Below are positions 45,697-54,003 of a DNA stretch of 64,000 bases, in pieces. The notes under the pieces were generated by a model that ran no database searches, was not told the DNA's origin, and saw nothing but the letters and a program-made list of their open reading frames with translations. The DNA is from Massilia eurypsychrophila (lineage in GTDB: Bacteria > Pseudomonadota > Gammaproteobacteria > Burkholderiales > Burkholderiaceae_D). Within the stretch, counting starts at the first letter, position 1. Each line of letters starts with the position of its first letter. The DNA is taken from the NCBI RefSeq assembly GCF_002760655.1, contig NZ_PDOC01000005.1:124001-188000 (forward strand), written 5' to 3'. A program made the translations under genes and the position numbers.

Positions 45697-46071
45697 TATT
45701 CATCCTCCGATCGATACTGTTAGACCGCTCAACGGGCGCGAAGTGCGGTGGTTTTTATGCCTGACGCATTTGATCGGAAGACACCGTAAGTCAACATTCT
45801 GTGGCGCTCGGAACAGCATCTTTCCTGTCCGGAAAATCACCGAAAAGCCGCGCTATTCACTGCGCATGTTTGTGTAGTTTTCAATACACAAGCTTCCAAA
45901 AAAACATAATTTCCGCGCAAATCGTACCGTATAGTGAAAGCACAGATCAGCCGGATTTGGTAGCCAACGGTGAACATGAACGGGTATGCGGGTCGCATGC
46001 GTTGTGCTGTATGCGTGCGCCTTTTTTTTCCAGGAAGGCTAGGGCGATGTGCTATTTGATGGGGTGCCTGG
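45697..46071. other. 375-bp AT-richer leader upstream of the T6SS cluster
   Basis: No gene is supported here. The base composition is richer in A and T than in the neighbouring genes, as in a promoter region. TATAGT at 45930-45935 with an A-rich stretch (CCAAAAAAACATAATTT) upstream is a weak promoter candidate for tssA. No -24/-12 (sigma-54) pattern was found. Confidence 0.4.
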
Positions 46072-47112
46072 ATGAGTAAGGTCGACGTCGACGCAGTGCT
46101 GCGCGAAGTCGACGCCACCGCGCCATGCGGCCCCAATCTCGAATACGATCCGGTGTTCGTCGAACTCGAGCAGGCGGTACAGGGCAAGCCCGAAGTCCAG
46201 TACGGCGACACCATCAGCGCGGCCACGCAGCCCGACTGGAAAGCGGTCGACCGCCTCGCCAGCGGCCTGCTCGAGCGCAGCCGCGACCTGCGCCTGGTGC
46301 TTCATCTGATGCGCGCCCAGGTGGCCTTGCATGGCCTCGATGGCCTGGCCGACGGCATGCGCATGCTCGAACGCCTGCTCGACGAACGCTGGGACAGCGT
46401 GCACCCGCAGCTCGACGCGGACGACGGCATGGATCCGACGCTGCGCATCAATTCGCTCGCCGTGCTGACCGACCGCACCTCGCTGTTGCGCGAACTGCGC
46501 GAGGCCAGCCTGCTCGTGCTGCCCGGCCTCGGCCCGCTCAGCATGCGCAGGCTCGACATCGCGCAAGGCGACCTGGCCGCAGCCGACGGCGAGCAAAAGC
46601 TGGCGGTGGCGTCGATCGAACTGGCGTTGGCCGACCTGGTCCCCGGCGCGTTGGCGGCGGCAGTGGACAAGCTGCAGCGCGCGCTCGACAGCGTGGTCAA
46701 CATCGAAACGCTGCTGGTGCGCCAGGTCGGCAGTTCGCAGGCGCTCAATCTAGACGAGTTGACCCGGCCGCTGCGCCGCGGCCGCGATTTCCTGGCCAGC
46801 CGGCTGGCGCCTGCCGCAGCCGTCGCCGCAGTGGGCGTGGCCGATACGGCTGCCGCGCCGTCCGGGCCCGCCGCGCCGGCACGCATCAGCGGCGACATCG
46901 CCAGCCGCGACGACGTCGTGCGCACGCTCGACAAACTGATCGCGTATTACCGGCAGCACGAGCCGTCAAGCCCGCTGCCGATCCTGCTGGAACGGGCCAG
47001 GCGCCTGGTCCCCAAGAGCTTCCTCGAGATCATCGCCGACATCGCGCCCGACGGCATGAGCCAGCTGATGGTGTTCAAGGGGGCGGACGGTTCGAACGAG
47101 GAGGGCAGTTAA
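46072..47112 (+). CDS. tssA: T6SS baseplate/cap protein TssA
   Basis: 346-aa protein with the ImpA N-terminal domain (APCGPNLEYDPVFVELEQA near residue 15-35, VHPQLDADDGMDPTLRIN). TssA helps assemble the tail sheath. A Pro/Ala-rich linker around residues 240-270 leads to a C-terminal part (LDKLIAYYRQHEPSSPLPIL, LVPKSFLEIIADIAPDGM) typical of short TssA proteins. It is the first gene of the cluster. Confidence 0.93.
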   Translation: MSKVDVDAVLREVDATAPCGPNLEYDPVFVELEQAVQGKPEVQYGDTISAATQPDWKAVDRLASGLLERSRDLRLVLHLMRAQVALHGLDGLADGMRMLERLLDERWDSVHPQLDADDGMDPTLRINSLAVLTDRTSLLRELREASLLVLPGLGPLSMRRLDIAQGDLAAADGEQKLAVASIELALADLVPGALAAAVDKLQRALDSVVNIETLLVRQVGSSQALNLDELTRPLRRGRDFLASRLAPAAAVAAVGVADTAAAPSGPAAPARISGDIASRDDVVRTLDKLIAYYRQHEPSSPLPILLERARRLVPKSFLEIIADIAPDGMSQLMVFKGADGSNEEGS

Positions 47113-47163
47113 ATCAAGTGAGCAGGCGGTCATCGTGTCGTTAAATTCTTGGAGGGTTCAATC

Positions 47164-47664
47164 GTGGGCAAAGAAAGCAGCCAGAAATTCATCGCGCGTA
47201 ACCGCGCGCCCCGGGTGCAGATCGAATACGACGTCGAAGTCTACGGCGCCGAAAAAAAAGTCCAGCTGCCGTTCGTGATGGGCGTGATGGCCGACCTGTC
47301 GGGCCAGCCGAAAGATCCGCTGGCGCCGGTGGCCGAGCGTAAATTCCTCGAGATCGACGTCGACAATTTCGACGAGCGCCTCAAGTCGATGAAGCCGCGC
47401 GTGGCGGTGCAGGTGCCCAATACGCTGACCGGCGAAGGCAACCTGTCGGTCGAGATGACGTTCGAGAGCATGGATGACTTTACGCCGGCGGCGGTGGCGC
47501 GCAAGGTCGGCTCGCTGGGCAAGCTGCTCGAAGCGCGCGGCCAGCTGTCGAACCTGCTGACCTACATGGACGGCAAGACCGGCGCCGAGGACCTGATCGC
47601 CAAGCTGCTTGCCGAACCGGCCCTGATGCAGGCCCTCACGTCGGCTCCCAAGCCACAAGAATAA
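47164..47664 (+). CDS. tssB: T6SS sheath small subunit TssB (VipA)
   Basis: 166-aa contractile sheath subunit that pairs with TssC. Signatures: QKFIARNRAPRVQIEYDVEV, LPFVMGVMADLSG, ERKFLEIDVDNFDERL. The start is GTG 47164 behind an excellent GGAGG; an in-frame TTG at 47149 would overlap that site and is rejected. Confidence 0.96.
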   Translation: MGKESSQKFIARNRAPRVQIEYDVEVYGAEKKVQLPFVMGVMADLSGQPKDPLAPVAERKFLEIDVDNFDERLKSMKPRVAVQVPNTLTGEGNLSVEMTFESMDDFTPAAVARKVGSLGKLLEARGQLSNLLTYMDGKTGAEDLIAKLLAEPALMQALTSAPKPQE

Positions 47665-47687
47665 TCCCTATCGCCCTGGAGGATAAG

Positions 47688-49175
47688 ATGGCTGAACTTC
47701 AAGAACAAATCCCGCAGGTGGGCGGCACGCTCGAAATGAGCGAATTTGGCAGCCTGCTGCAAAAGGAATTCAAACCGCAGTCGGACCAGGCCCGCGAAGC
47801 GGTCGAGCATGCGGTGCGCACGCTCGCCGAGCAGGCGCTGGCGGGCACCAACATCATGTCGGGCGACGTGCTCGGCACCATCGAAGGCCTGATCGCGGCG
47901 CTCGATCGCAAGCTGACCGAGCAGGTCAACCTGATCATGCACGCGCCAGAGTTCCAGGCGGTGGAAGGCGCATGGCGCGGCCTGCACTACCTGGTCAACA
48001 ACACCGAGACCGACGAGATGCTGAAGATCCGCGTGATGAACATCTCGAAAAACGAGTTGGGCAAGACGCTGAAGAAATTCAAGGGCACCGCCTGGGACCA
48101 GAGCCCGGTCTTCAAGAAGATGTACGAGGAAGAATTCGGCCAGTTCGGCGGCGAGCCGTTCGGCGCCATCGTCGCCGACTACTACTTCGACAACAGCCCG
48201 CCGGACGTCGAGCTGCTGACCGCAATGTCGAAGGTGGCCGCGTCCGCCCACGCGCCGTTCATCGCCGCCGCCGCGCCATCGGTGATGCTGATGGAATCGT
48301 GGCAGGAGCTGTCCAATCCGCGCGACCTGACCAAGATCTTCCAGACGCCCGAACACGCCGCGTGGCGCTCGTTCCGCGAGTCCGAGGACTCGCGCTACGT
48401 CGGCCTGGCCATGCCGCGTTTCCTGGCACGCCAGCCATACGGCGCCAAGACCGATCCGGTCGAAGCATTCGACTTCGAGGAAGACACGTCGGCCGCAGCG
48501 AGCAAGAACTACACCTGGGCCAACGCGGCCTACGCGATGGCGGTCAACATCAACCGCTCGTTCAAGGAATACGGCTGGTGCTCGCGCATCCGCGGCATCG
48601 AGTCGGGCGGCGCGGTCGAAGGCCTGCCGGTGCACAGCTTCCCGACCGACGACGGCGGCGTCGACATGCAGTGCCCGACCGAGATCGCCATTTCAGACCG
48701 GCGCGAAGCGGAGCTGGCGGCCAACGGCTTCATGCCGCTGGTGCACAAGAAGAACACCGATTTTGCCGCCTTCATCGGCGCGCAATCGCTGCACAAGCCG
48801 GCCGAGTACGACGATCCGGACGCCACCGCCAACGCCAACCTGGCAGCGCGCCTGCCATACCTGTTCGCCACCTGCCGCTTCGCCCACTACCTCAAGTGCA
48901 TCGTGCGCGACAAGCTCGGCTCGTTCAAGGAAAAGGACGAAATGCAGCGCTGGCTGACCAAGTGGATCATGCAGTACGTCGACGGCGACCCGGCCAGCTC
49001 GAGCGAAGCGACCAAGGCCAAGAAGCCGCTGGCGGCCGCCGAAGTGGTGCTTGAAGAAGTCGAGGGCAACCCGGGCTACTACACGTCGAAGTTCTTCCTG
49101 CGTCCGCATTACCAGCTCGAAGGCCTGACCGTGTCGCTGCGCCTGGTGTCGAAGCTGCCGTCGGCAAAAGGCTAG
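47688..49175 (+). CDS. tssC: T6SS sheath large subunit TssC (VipB)
   Basis: 495-aa sheath subunit with normal length. MHAPEFQAVEGAWRGLHYLV, GEPFGAIVADYYFDNSPPD and PRFLARQPYGAKTDPVEAFD are family signatures. GGAGG precedes the ATG. It is followed by a hairpin and then hcp. Confidence 0.97.
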   Translation: MAELQEQIPQVGGTLEMSEFGSLLQKEFKPQSDQAREAVEHAVRTLAEQALAGTNIMSGDVLGTIEGLIAALDRKLTEQVNLIMHAPEFQAVEGAWRGLHYLVNNTETDEMLKIRVMNISKNELGKTLKKFKGTAWDQSPVFKKMYEEEFGQFGGEPFGAIVADYYFDNSPPDVELLTAMSKVAASAHAPFIAAAAPSVMLMESWQELSNPRDLTKIFQTPEHAAWRSFRESEDSRYVGLAMPRFLARQPYGAKTDPVEAFDFEEDTSAAASKNYTWANAAYAMAVNINRSFKEYGWCSRIRGIESGGAVEGLPVHSFPTDDGGVDMQCPTEIAISDRREAELAANGFMPLVHKKNTDFAAFIGAQSLHKPAEYDDPDATANANLAARLPYLFATCRFAHYLKCIVRDKLGSFKEKDEMQRWLTKWIMQYVDGDPASSSEATKAKKPLAAAEVVLEEVEGNPGYYTSKFFLRPHYQLEGLTVSLRLVSKLPSAKG

Positions 49176-49192
49176 ACGTTTCGCGTTTATGC

Positions 49193-49217
49193 AGCGTGGG
49201 CGCGATCCGTCCACGCT
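49193..49217 (+). other. Hairpin between tssC and hcp
   Basis: AGCGTGG pairs with CCACGCT (7 bp, 11-base loop). There is no T-run, so it is more likely an RNA-processing or stability element, or a partial attenuator, than a terminator. Confidence 0.5.
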
Positions 49218-49270
49218 TTGGGATGTTCCACCACGCCAGCCAATGGTGACTGGCACAAAAGGAGAATGAC

Positions 49271-49765
49271 ATGGCATTAGATATGTTCATCAACATGGGC
49301 GCCATCAAGGGCGAGTCGCGCGACAAGACGCAGGGCAAGGCCGGCGACATCGACATCCTGGCGTGGAGCTGGGGCATGAGCCAGTCCGGCACCACCCACA
49401 CCGGCGGCGGCGGCGGCGCCGGCAAGGCCAACTTCCAGGACCTGTCGTTCACCAAATATATCGACGCCTCGTCGAACGCGCTGATGAACGCGCTGGCCAA
49501 GGGCTCCCACCTGGAGAAGGCGGTGCTGATGGTACGCAAGGCCGGCGAAGGCCAGAGCAAGTACATCCTGATCACGATGGAAGAAGTGCTGGTGACGTCG
49601 GTATCGACCGGCGGCAGCGGCGGCGAAGACCGCCTGACTGAAAACGTCACGCTCAATTTCGGCAAGGTGACGTTCGCGTACACGCCGCAAGACAGCAAGG
49701 GCACGGTTGCCGGCGACAAGACCTTCACCTGGAACATCGCCGAGAACGACGGCAACGTCGCTTGA
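49271..49765 (+). CDS. hcp: T6SS tube protein Hcp (TssD)
   Basis: 164-aa protein that stacks as hexameric rings to form the inner tube and can carry small effectors. DMFINMGAIKGESRDK starts it; GDIDILAWSWGMSQSG and LNFGKVTFAYTPQ are family segments. AAGGAGAA precedes the ATG. It lies in gaps of 95 and 71 bp with hairpins on both sides, unlike the tight spacing elsewhere in the cluster. Confidence 0.97.
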   Translation: MALDMFINMGAIKGESRDKTQGKAGDIDILAWSWGMSQSGTTHTGGGGGAGKANFQDLSFTKYIDASSNALMNALAKGSHLEKAVLMVRKAGEGQSKYILITMEEVLVTSVSTGGSGGEDRLTENVTLNFGKVTFAYTPQDSKGTVAGDKTFTWNIAENDGNVA

Positions 49766-49780
49766 TCGTGCGGAAAAGCT

Positions 49781-49806
49781 GCGCTGCCGCCGCACCTTGG
49801 CAGCGC
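49781..49806 (+). other. Hairpin between hcp and tagJ
   Basis: GCGCTGCC and GGCAGCGC form a perfect 8-bp GC-rich stem with a 10-base loop and no T-run. It may protect the hcp transcript 3' end and lower expression of the following genes. Confidence 0.55.
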
Positions 49807-49836
49807 CGCACTGTCTAACAATGAAAGGAGCTACGC

Positions 49837-50631
49837 ATGCTTGCGCAACAGCTTGTTCGAGACGGTAATCCGGGCGCCGCGCTGGCCGCGCTGCAGGATG
49901 CGGTGCGCAAGGATGCGGCCGACGTCAAGCTGCGGATCTTCCTGTTCCAGCTGCTGGCGGTCATGGGCCAGTGGGGCCGCTCACTCACGCAGCTCAATGT
50001 GGCGGGCGAACTCGATGCCGGCGCTTTGCCGATGGTGCAGACCTACCGCGAGGCGATCCAGTGCGAGGCGCTGCGCTCCGAGATCTTCGCCGGCAAGCGC
50101 GCGCCGCTCATCTTCGGCGAGCCGCAGGCCTGGCTGGCGCAGCTGGTCGAGGCGCTGAGCCACGACGCCAACGATCCCGCGCGCGCCGCGGCCATCCGGG
50201 CCGCCGCGTTCGACACTGCGCCGGCGTCGTCCGGCACCATCGACGGCAAGCGCTTCGCATGGCTGGCGGACGCCGACCAGCGCCTTGGCCCCGTGCTCGA
50301 GGCGATCGTCAACGGCCGCTACTTCTGGATTCCGTTTTTCCGCATCAGCCGCATCGACCTCGAAGAACCGGAAGACCTGCGCGATACCGTGTGGACGGCG
50401 GCGTCGTTCACCTGGTCCAACGGCGCCCAGACGGTCGGCCTGATTCCGACCCGCTACCACGACGATGACGCCGGCGGCGACGCCGCCCTGCTGCTGGCGC
50501 GCCGCACCGAGTGGGACGACAGCGGCCGCGGACGTGGCCAGCGCATGCTGGTCAGCGACCGCGACGACCACGCGCTGATGGACGTGCGCGCCATTGCATT
50601 TGATCCTGTCTCTGATTCGCACCATGGCTGA
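49837..50631 (+). CDS. tagJ: T6SS accessory protein TagJ (ImpE family)
   Basis: 264-aa SciE/ImpE protein. The N-terminal TPR-like helices (LVRDGNPGAALAALQDAVRK) bind TssB in known systems and are thought to help ClpV recognise the sheath. The C-terminal domain has YFWIPFFRISRIDLEEPEDL and GLIPTRYHDD. It ends inside the tssE start (8-bp overlap). Confidence 0.93.
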   Translation: MLAQQLVRDGNPGAALAALQDAVRKDAADVKLRIFLFQLLAVMGQWGRSLTQLNVAGELDAGALPMVQTYREAIQCEALRSEIFAGKRAPLIFGEPQAWLAQLVEALSHDANDPARAAAIRAAAFDTAPASSGTIDGKRFAWLADADQRLGPVLEAIVNGRYFWIPFFRISRIDLEEPEDLRDTVWTAASFTWSNGAQTVGLIPTRYHDDDAGGDAALLLARRTEWDDSGRGRGQRMLVSDRDDHALMDVRAIAFDPVSDSHHG

Positions 50632-51133
50632 ACTGGCGCCACGCGAGCGGCTGCAGCCGTCCTTGCTGGACCGCCTCAGCGACGACGAGCCCAGCACCGA
50701 CAGCGAACCGCGCGAGCGGCGCGTGCTGTCGCTGCGCACGCTGCGCCAAGGCGTGCTGCGCGACCTCGCCTGGCTGCTCAACACGACCAACCTGTTGTCG
50801 GTGCGGGACGCAGGCAAGCTGCCGCACCTGGCAAACTCGGTGCTCAACTACGGCGTGCCCGACTTGTCGGGACATTCGCAGGCCAGCCTCGACGTGGCCG
50901 CGCTCGAACGCGCGATTCGCCAGGCCATCTGGGACTTCGAGCCGCGCCTGATCCGCGCCACCGTGTCGGTGAAGGCGTCGGCCGGCAACGTCGACACCAA
51001 CAAGCTCACTTTCGAGATCGAAGCCGACCTGTGGGCGCAGCCGTATCCGGAGCGGCTGTACCTGAAAACCGTGGTCGATCTCGAACGCGGCGCCGTGGTG
51101 CTGGCCGAAACCGAACCGGGGAGGGCGCCATGA
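50624..51133 (+). CDS. tssE: T6SS baseplate protein TssE (gp25-like)
   Basis: 169-aa baseplate wedge component with the gp25/lysozyme-like domain: VLRDLAWLLNTTNLL, ANSVLNYGVPDLSG, and AIWDFEPRLIRATVSV. ATG 50624 overlaps the tagJ stop and lacks its own strong ribosome-binding site, so translation is coupled. Confidence 0.94.
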   Translation: MAELAPRERLQPSLLDRLSDDEPSTDSEPRERRVLSLRTLRQGVLRDLAWLLNTTNLLSVRDAGKLPHLANSVLNYGVPDLSGHSQASLDVAALERAIRQAIWDFEPRLIRATVSVKASAGNVDTNKLTFEIEADLWAQPYPERLYLKTVVDLERGAVVLAETEPGRAP

Positions 51134-52989
51134 ACCCGCGCTTTCTGCGCTACTACAGCCAGGAGCTGCAGCATCTGCGCGAAATGGGCGGCGAGTTCGC
51201 CCAGGACTATCCGAAAATCGCCGGCCGCCTGGGCCTCGACCGTTTCGAGTGCGCCGACCCGTACGTCGAGCGGCTGCTGGAAGGCTTCAGCTTCCTCGCC
51301 GCGCGAGTCCAGCTGAAGATCGACGCCGAATTCCCGCGCTTCACCCAGCACCTGTCGGAACTGGTGTATCCCCATTTCCTGGCGCCGACGCCGTCGATGG
51401 CGGTGCTGCAGCTGCAACCGGACCTGACCAATCCGGCGTTGCAAAAAGGCGTGGCGATCCCGGCCGGCAGCGCGATGCGCAGCGTGCTTGGCAAAGGCGA
51501 CAACACGGCCTGCGAATACCGCAGCGCGCACGCGCTGACCTTGTGGCCGGTCGAACTGGTCGAGGCGCGCTATTTCACGCACAGCGGCGCCCAGGCAGGA
51601 TTGACCCTGCCGCCGGCAGTCAAGGCCGGCGTTCGCCTGCGCCTGCGCACCAGCGCAGCTGCATTTCGCGACCTGCCGCTCGACCGCTTGTCGCTGCACC
51701 TGCGCGGCGCCGACGACCTGCCGGTGCGGATTGTCGAAAAGCTGCTGGGCAGCGTCGAAGGCGTGCTGGTCGCGCCGCCTGGTCACAGCGGCGTATTGCT
51801 GCCGCGCGGCGCTTTGCAGCCGCTTGGCTTCGACGAGGCGGAGGCGCTGCTGCCAGGCGGCGGGCGCACTTTCCAGGGCTACCGGCTGCTGCAGGAGTAT
51901 TTTGCCTTTGCGCCGCGCTTTCACTTTATCGAACTGCGCGGCCTGCAAGCGGCCTTGCGCCAGTGCGCCGACAAGGAAGTCGACATCACCATCCTGCTCA
52001 GCCGCACCGACGCCCAGCTCGAAAAGACGCTCGACGCCTCCAACTTTGCGCTGCATTGCACGCCGGTGGTGAACCTGTTCCAGCGCCGCGCCGACCGCAT
52101 CAACATCAGCGGCGAACAATTCGAATACCACGTGCTGGTGGACCGCACCCGGCCGATGGACTACGAGGTGTTCCAGGTCGATTCCGTGACCGGCTACGGC
52201 AGCGGGCCCGATTCGGTGCAGCAGTTCCAGCCGTTCTACACGGCGCGCGACATCGGCGCGCTGCACCAGGACAAGGCGTTCTTCCAGATCCGCCGCGAGC
52301 AGCGCGTGGTGTCGCAGCGCCAGCGGCGCGACGGCCCGCGCTCGAGCTACATCGGCAGCGAGGCGTTCATCTCGATCGTCGACGCCGCCGAAGCGCCGTA
52401 CAGCGGCGACTTGCGCCAGCTTGGCCTGTCGGTGTGGTGCACCAACCGCGACCTGCCGCTGTCGATGCCGATCGGCGTCGGCAAGACCGACTTCATCCTC
52501 GACGCCGGCGCGCCGGTGACCTCGGTGCGCTGCCTGTCCGGCCCGAGCCAGCCGTATCCGTCGTTCGCCGAGGGCAGCGTGGCCTGGCGCCTGCTCAACC
52601 AGCTGTCGCTCAATTATCTGTCGCTGGCCGACAGCGACCCGCTGCAGGGCGCGGCGGCGCTGCGCGAACTGCTCGCGCTGTATTGCCACCCGGCCGACCT
52701 GAACGCCCAGCGCCAGGTCGAAGGCGTGCGCTCGATCGCGTCCACGCCGGTCACCCGGCGCATGCCGTCGCCCGGCCCGATCACGTTCGGCCGCGGCATC
52801 CAGATCAGCGTCACGCTCGACGACGCCGCCTTCGAGGGTACCGGCCCATTCCTGCTGGGCGCCGTGCTGAGCGAATTTTTCGCCCAGTACGTATCGATCA
52901 ACTCATTCACCGAAACGGTGATCCGTACGCTCGGTCGCGGCGAAATCATGCGCTGGCCGGCGAAGGGAGGCGCATGCCCGATCCTGTAG
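51130..52989 (+). CDS. tssF: T6SS baseplate protein TssF
   Basis: 619-aa baseplate subunit, normal length. The N-terminus NPRFLRYYSQELQHLREMGG is diagnostic, followed by ADPYVERLLEGFSFLAARVQ. ATG 51130 overlaps the tssE stop as ATGA; the open frame upstream is only shadow sequence over tssE. Confidence 0.96.
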   Translation: MNPRFLRYYSQELQHLREMGGEFAQDYPKIAGRLGLDRFECADPYVERLLEGFSFLAARVQLKIDAEFPRFTQHLSELVYPHFLAPTPSMAVLQLQPDLTNPALQKGVAIPAGSAMRSVLGKGDNTACEYRSAHALTLWPVELVEARYFTHSGAQAGLTLPPAVKAGVRLRLRTSAAAFRDLPLDRLSLHLRGADDLPVRIVEKLLGSVEGVLVAPPGHSGVLLPRGALQPLGFDEAEALLPGGGRTFQGYRLLQEYFAFAPRFHFIELRGLQAALRQCADKEVDITILLSRTDAQLEKTLDASNFALHCTPVVNLFQRRADRINISGEQFEYHVLVDRTRPMDYEVFQVDSVTGYGSGPDSVQQFQPFYTARDIGALHQDKAFFQIRREQRVVSQRQRRDGPRSSYIGSEAFISIVDAAEAPYSGDLRQLGLSVWCTNRDLPLSMPIGVGKTDFILDAGAPVTSVRCLSGPSQPYPSFAEGSVAWRLLNQLSLNYLSLADSDPLQGAAALRELLALYCHPADLNAQRQVEGVRSIASTPVTRRMPSPGPITFGRGIQISVTLDDAAFEGTGPFLLGAVLSEFFAQYVSINSFTETVIRTLGRGEIMRWPAKGGACPIL

Positions 52990-53990
52990 AACTGGACGCG
53001 CTGCTCGAGCGGCAGGCCGCGCGCATGGATTTTTTCCAGGTGCTGCGGCTGATCGAAAACGCCCACCCGCAGCTGCCGCGCATTGGCGCCTCGCTGCGCC
53101 CGCGCGACGACGCGGTTCGCTTCGGCCAGGATCCGGCGCTAGTCTTCCACGCGACCACGCTCGGCCAGTTCACCCGCGCCAGCGGCGAAGCGCGCGCCCG
53201 CCTGGCGGTCAATTTCTTCGGCCTGCTCGGCGCCAACGGGCCGCTGCCGATCCACCTCACCGAATACGTGCGCGACCGGCTTCGCCAAGGCGGCGACGCG
53301 ACGATGCTGGCCTTCCTCGACGTTTTCCACCACCGCATGCTGTCGCTGTTCTACCGGGCGCGCGCCAGCGCCGAGCCGGCGATCAGCCTTGACCGCGCCG
53401 ACGGCGACCGCTTCTCGGTGTTCGTCGGCAGCCTGTTCGGCATCGGCGCGCCGGCGCTGCGCAACCGCGACCACATCGGCGACTTCGCCAAGCTGCATTT
53501 CGCCGGCCTGCTCGGCGGCAGGACGCGGCCGGCGTCGGGCCTGGCCACCATCCTGCGCGAATACTTCCAGCTGCCGCTGCACATCGAGCAGTTCGTCGGC
53601 CACTGGATGGCGCTGCCGCTTGAGATCCACAGCAGGATCGGCGCCGGCGGCGACGGCAACCGGCTCGGTGCATCGCTGGTGCTGGGGCGCAAGGTGTGGG
53701 ACTGCCAGCACAAATTTCGCGTCGTCATCGGCCCGCTGGGATACGACGACTACCGCCGCTTCATGCCCGGCGGCGACAGCCTGCGGCGCCTGCGCGACTG
53801 GATCAGGATGTACGCCGGCCTGGCGCTCGACTGGGATGTGCGGCTGATCCTGAAAAAGGAAGACGTGCCGCCACTGGCGCTGGGTGGCACGACCCGGGTC
53901 GGCTGGAGCACATGGCTCACCAGCACCGCACCATACCGCGATCCGGACCAGATGCGGATCGGCCGGCGCGCCATCGAATCAACCACTTGA
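52974..53990 (+). CDS. tssG: T6SS baseplate protein TssG
   Basis: 338-aa partner of TssF in the wedge. Signatures: RMDFFQVLRLIENAHP, RFGQDPALVFHATTLGQF and NFFGLLGANGPLPIHLTEYV. It overlaps tssF by 16 bases; GGAGG within the tssF end serves as its ribosome-binding site. Confidence 0.96.
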   Translation: MPDPVELDALLERQAARMDFFQVLRLIENAHPQLPRIGASLRPRDDAVRFGQDPALVFHATTLGQFTRASGEARARLAVNFFGLLGANGPLPIHLTEYVRDRLRQGGDATMLAFLDVFHHRMLSLFYRARASAEPAISLDRADGDRFSVFVGSLFGIGAPALRNRDHIGDFAKLHFAGLLGGRTRPASGLATILREYFQLPLHIEQFVGHWMALPLEIHSRIGAGGDGNRLGASLVLGRKVWDCQHKFRVVIGPLGYDDYRRFMPGGDSLRRLRDWIRMYAGLALDWDVRLILKKEDVPPLALGGTTRVGWSTWLTSTAPYRDPDQMRIGRRAIESTT

Positions 53991-54003
53991 AGGATAGACG
54001 ATC

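Noticed and set aside
45697-46071. Sigma-54 promoter for the T6SS cluster
   Set aside because: No TGGCAC-N5-TTGC pattern was found in the region; only a weak TATAGT is visible.
51249-53990. A 913-codon plus-strand frame overlapping tssF and tssG
   Set aside because: The first part is an Arg/Ala-rich shadow frame of tssF; only the portion from 52974 is the real tssG.
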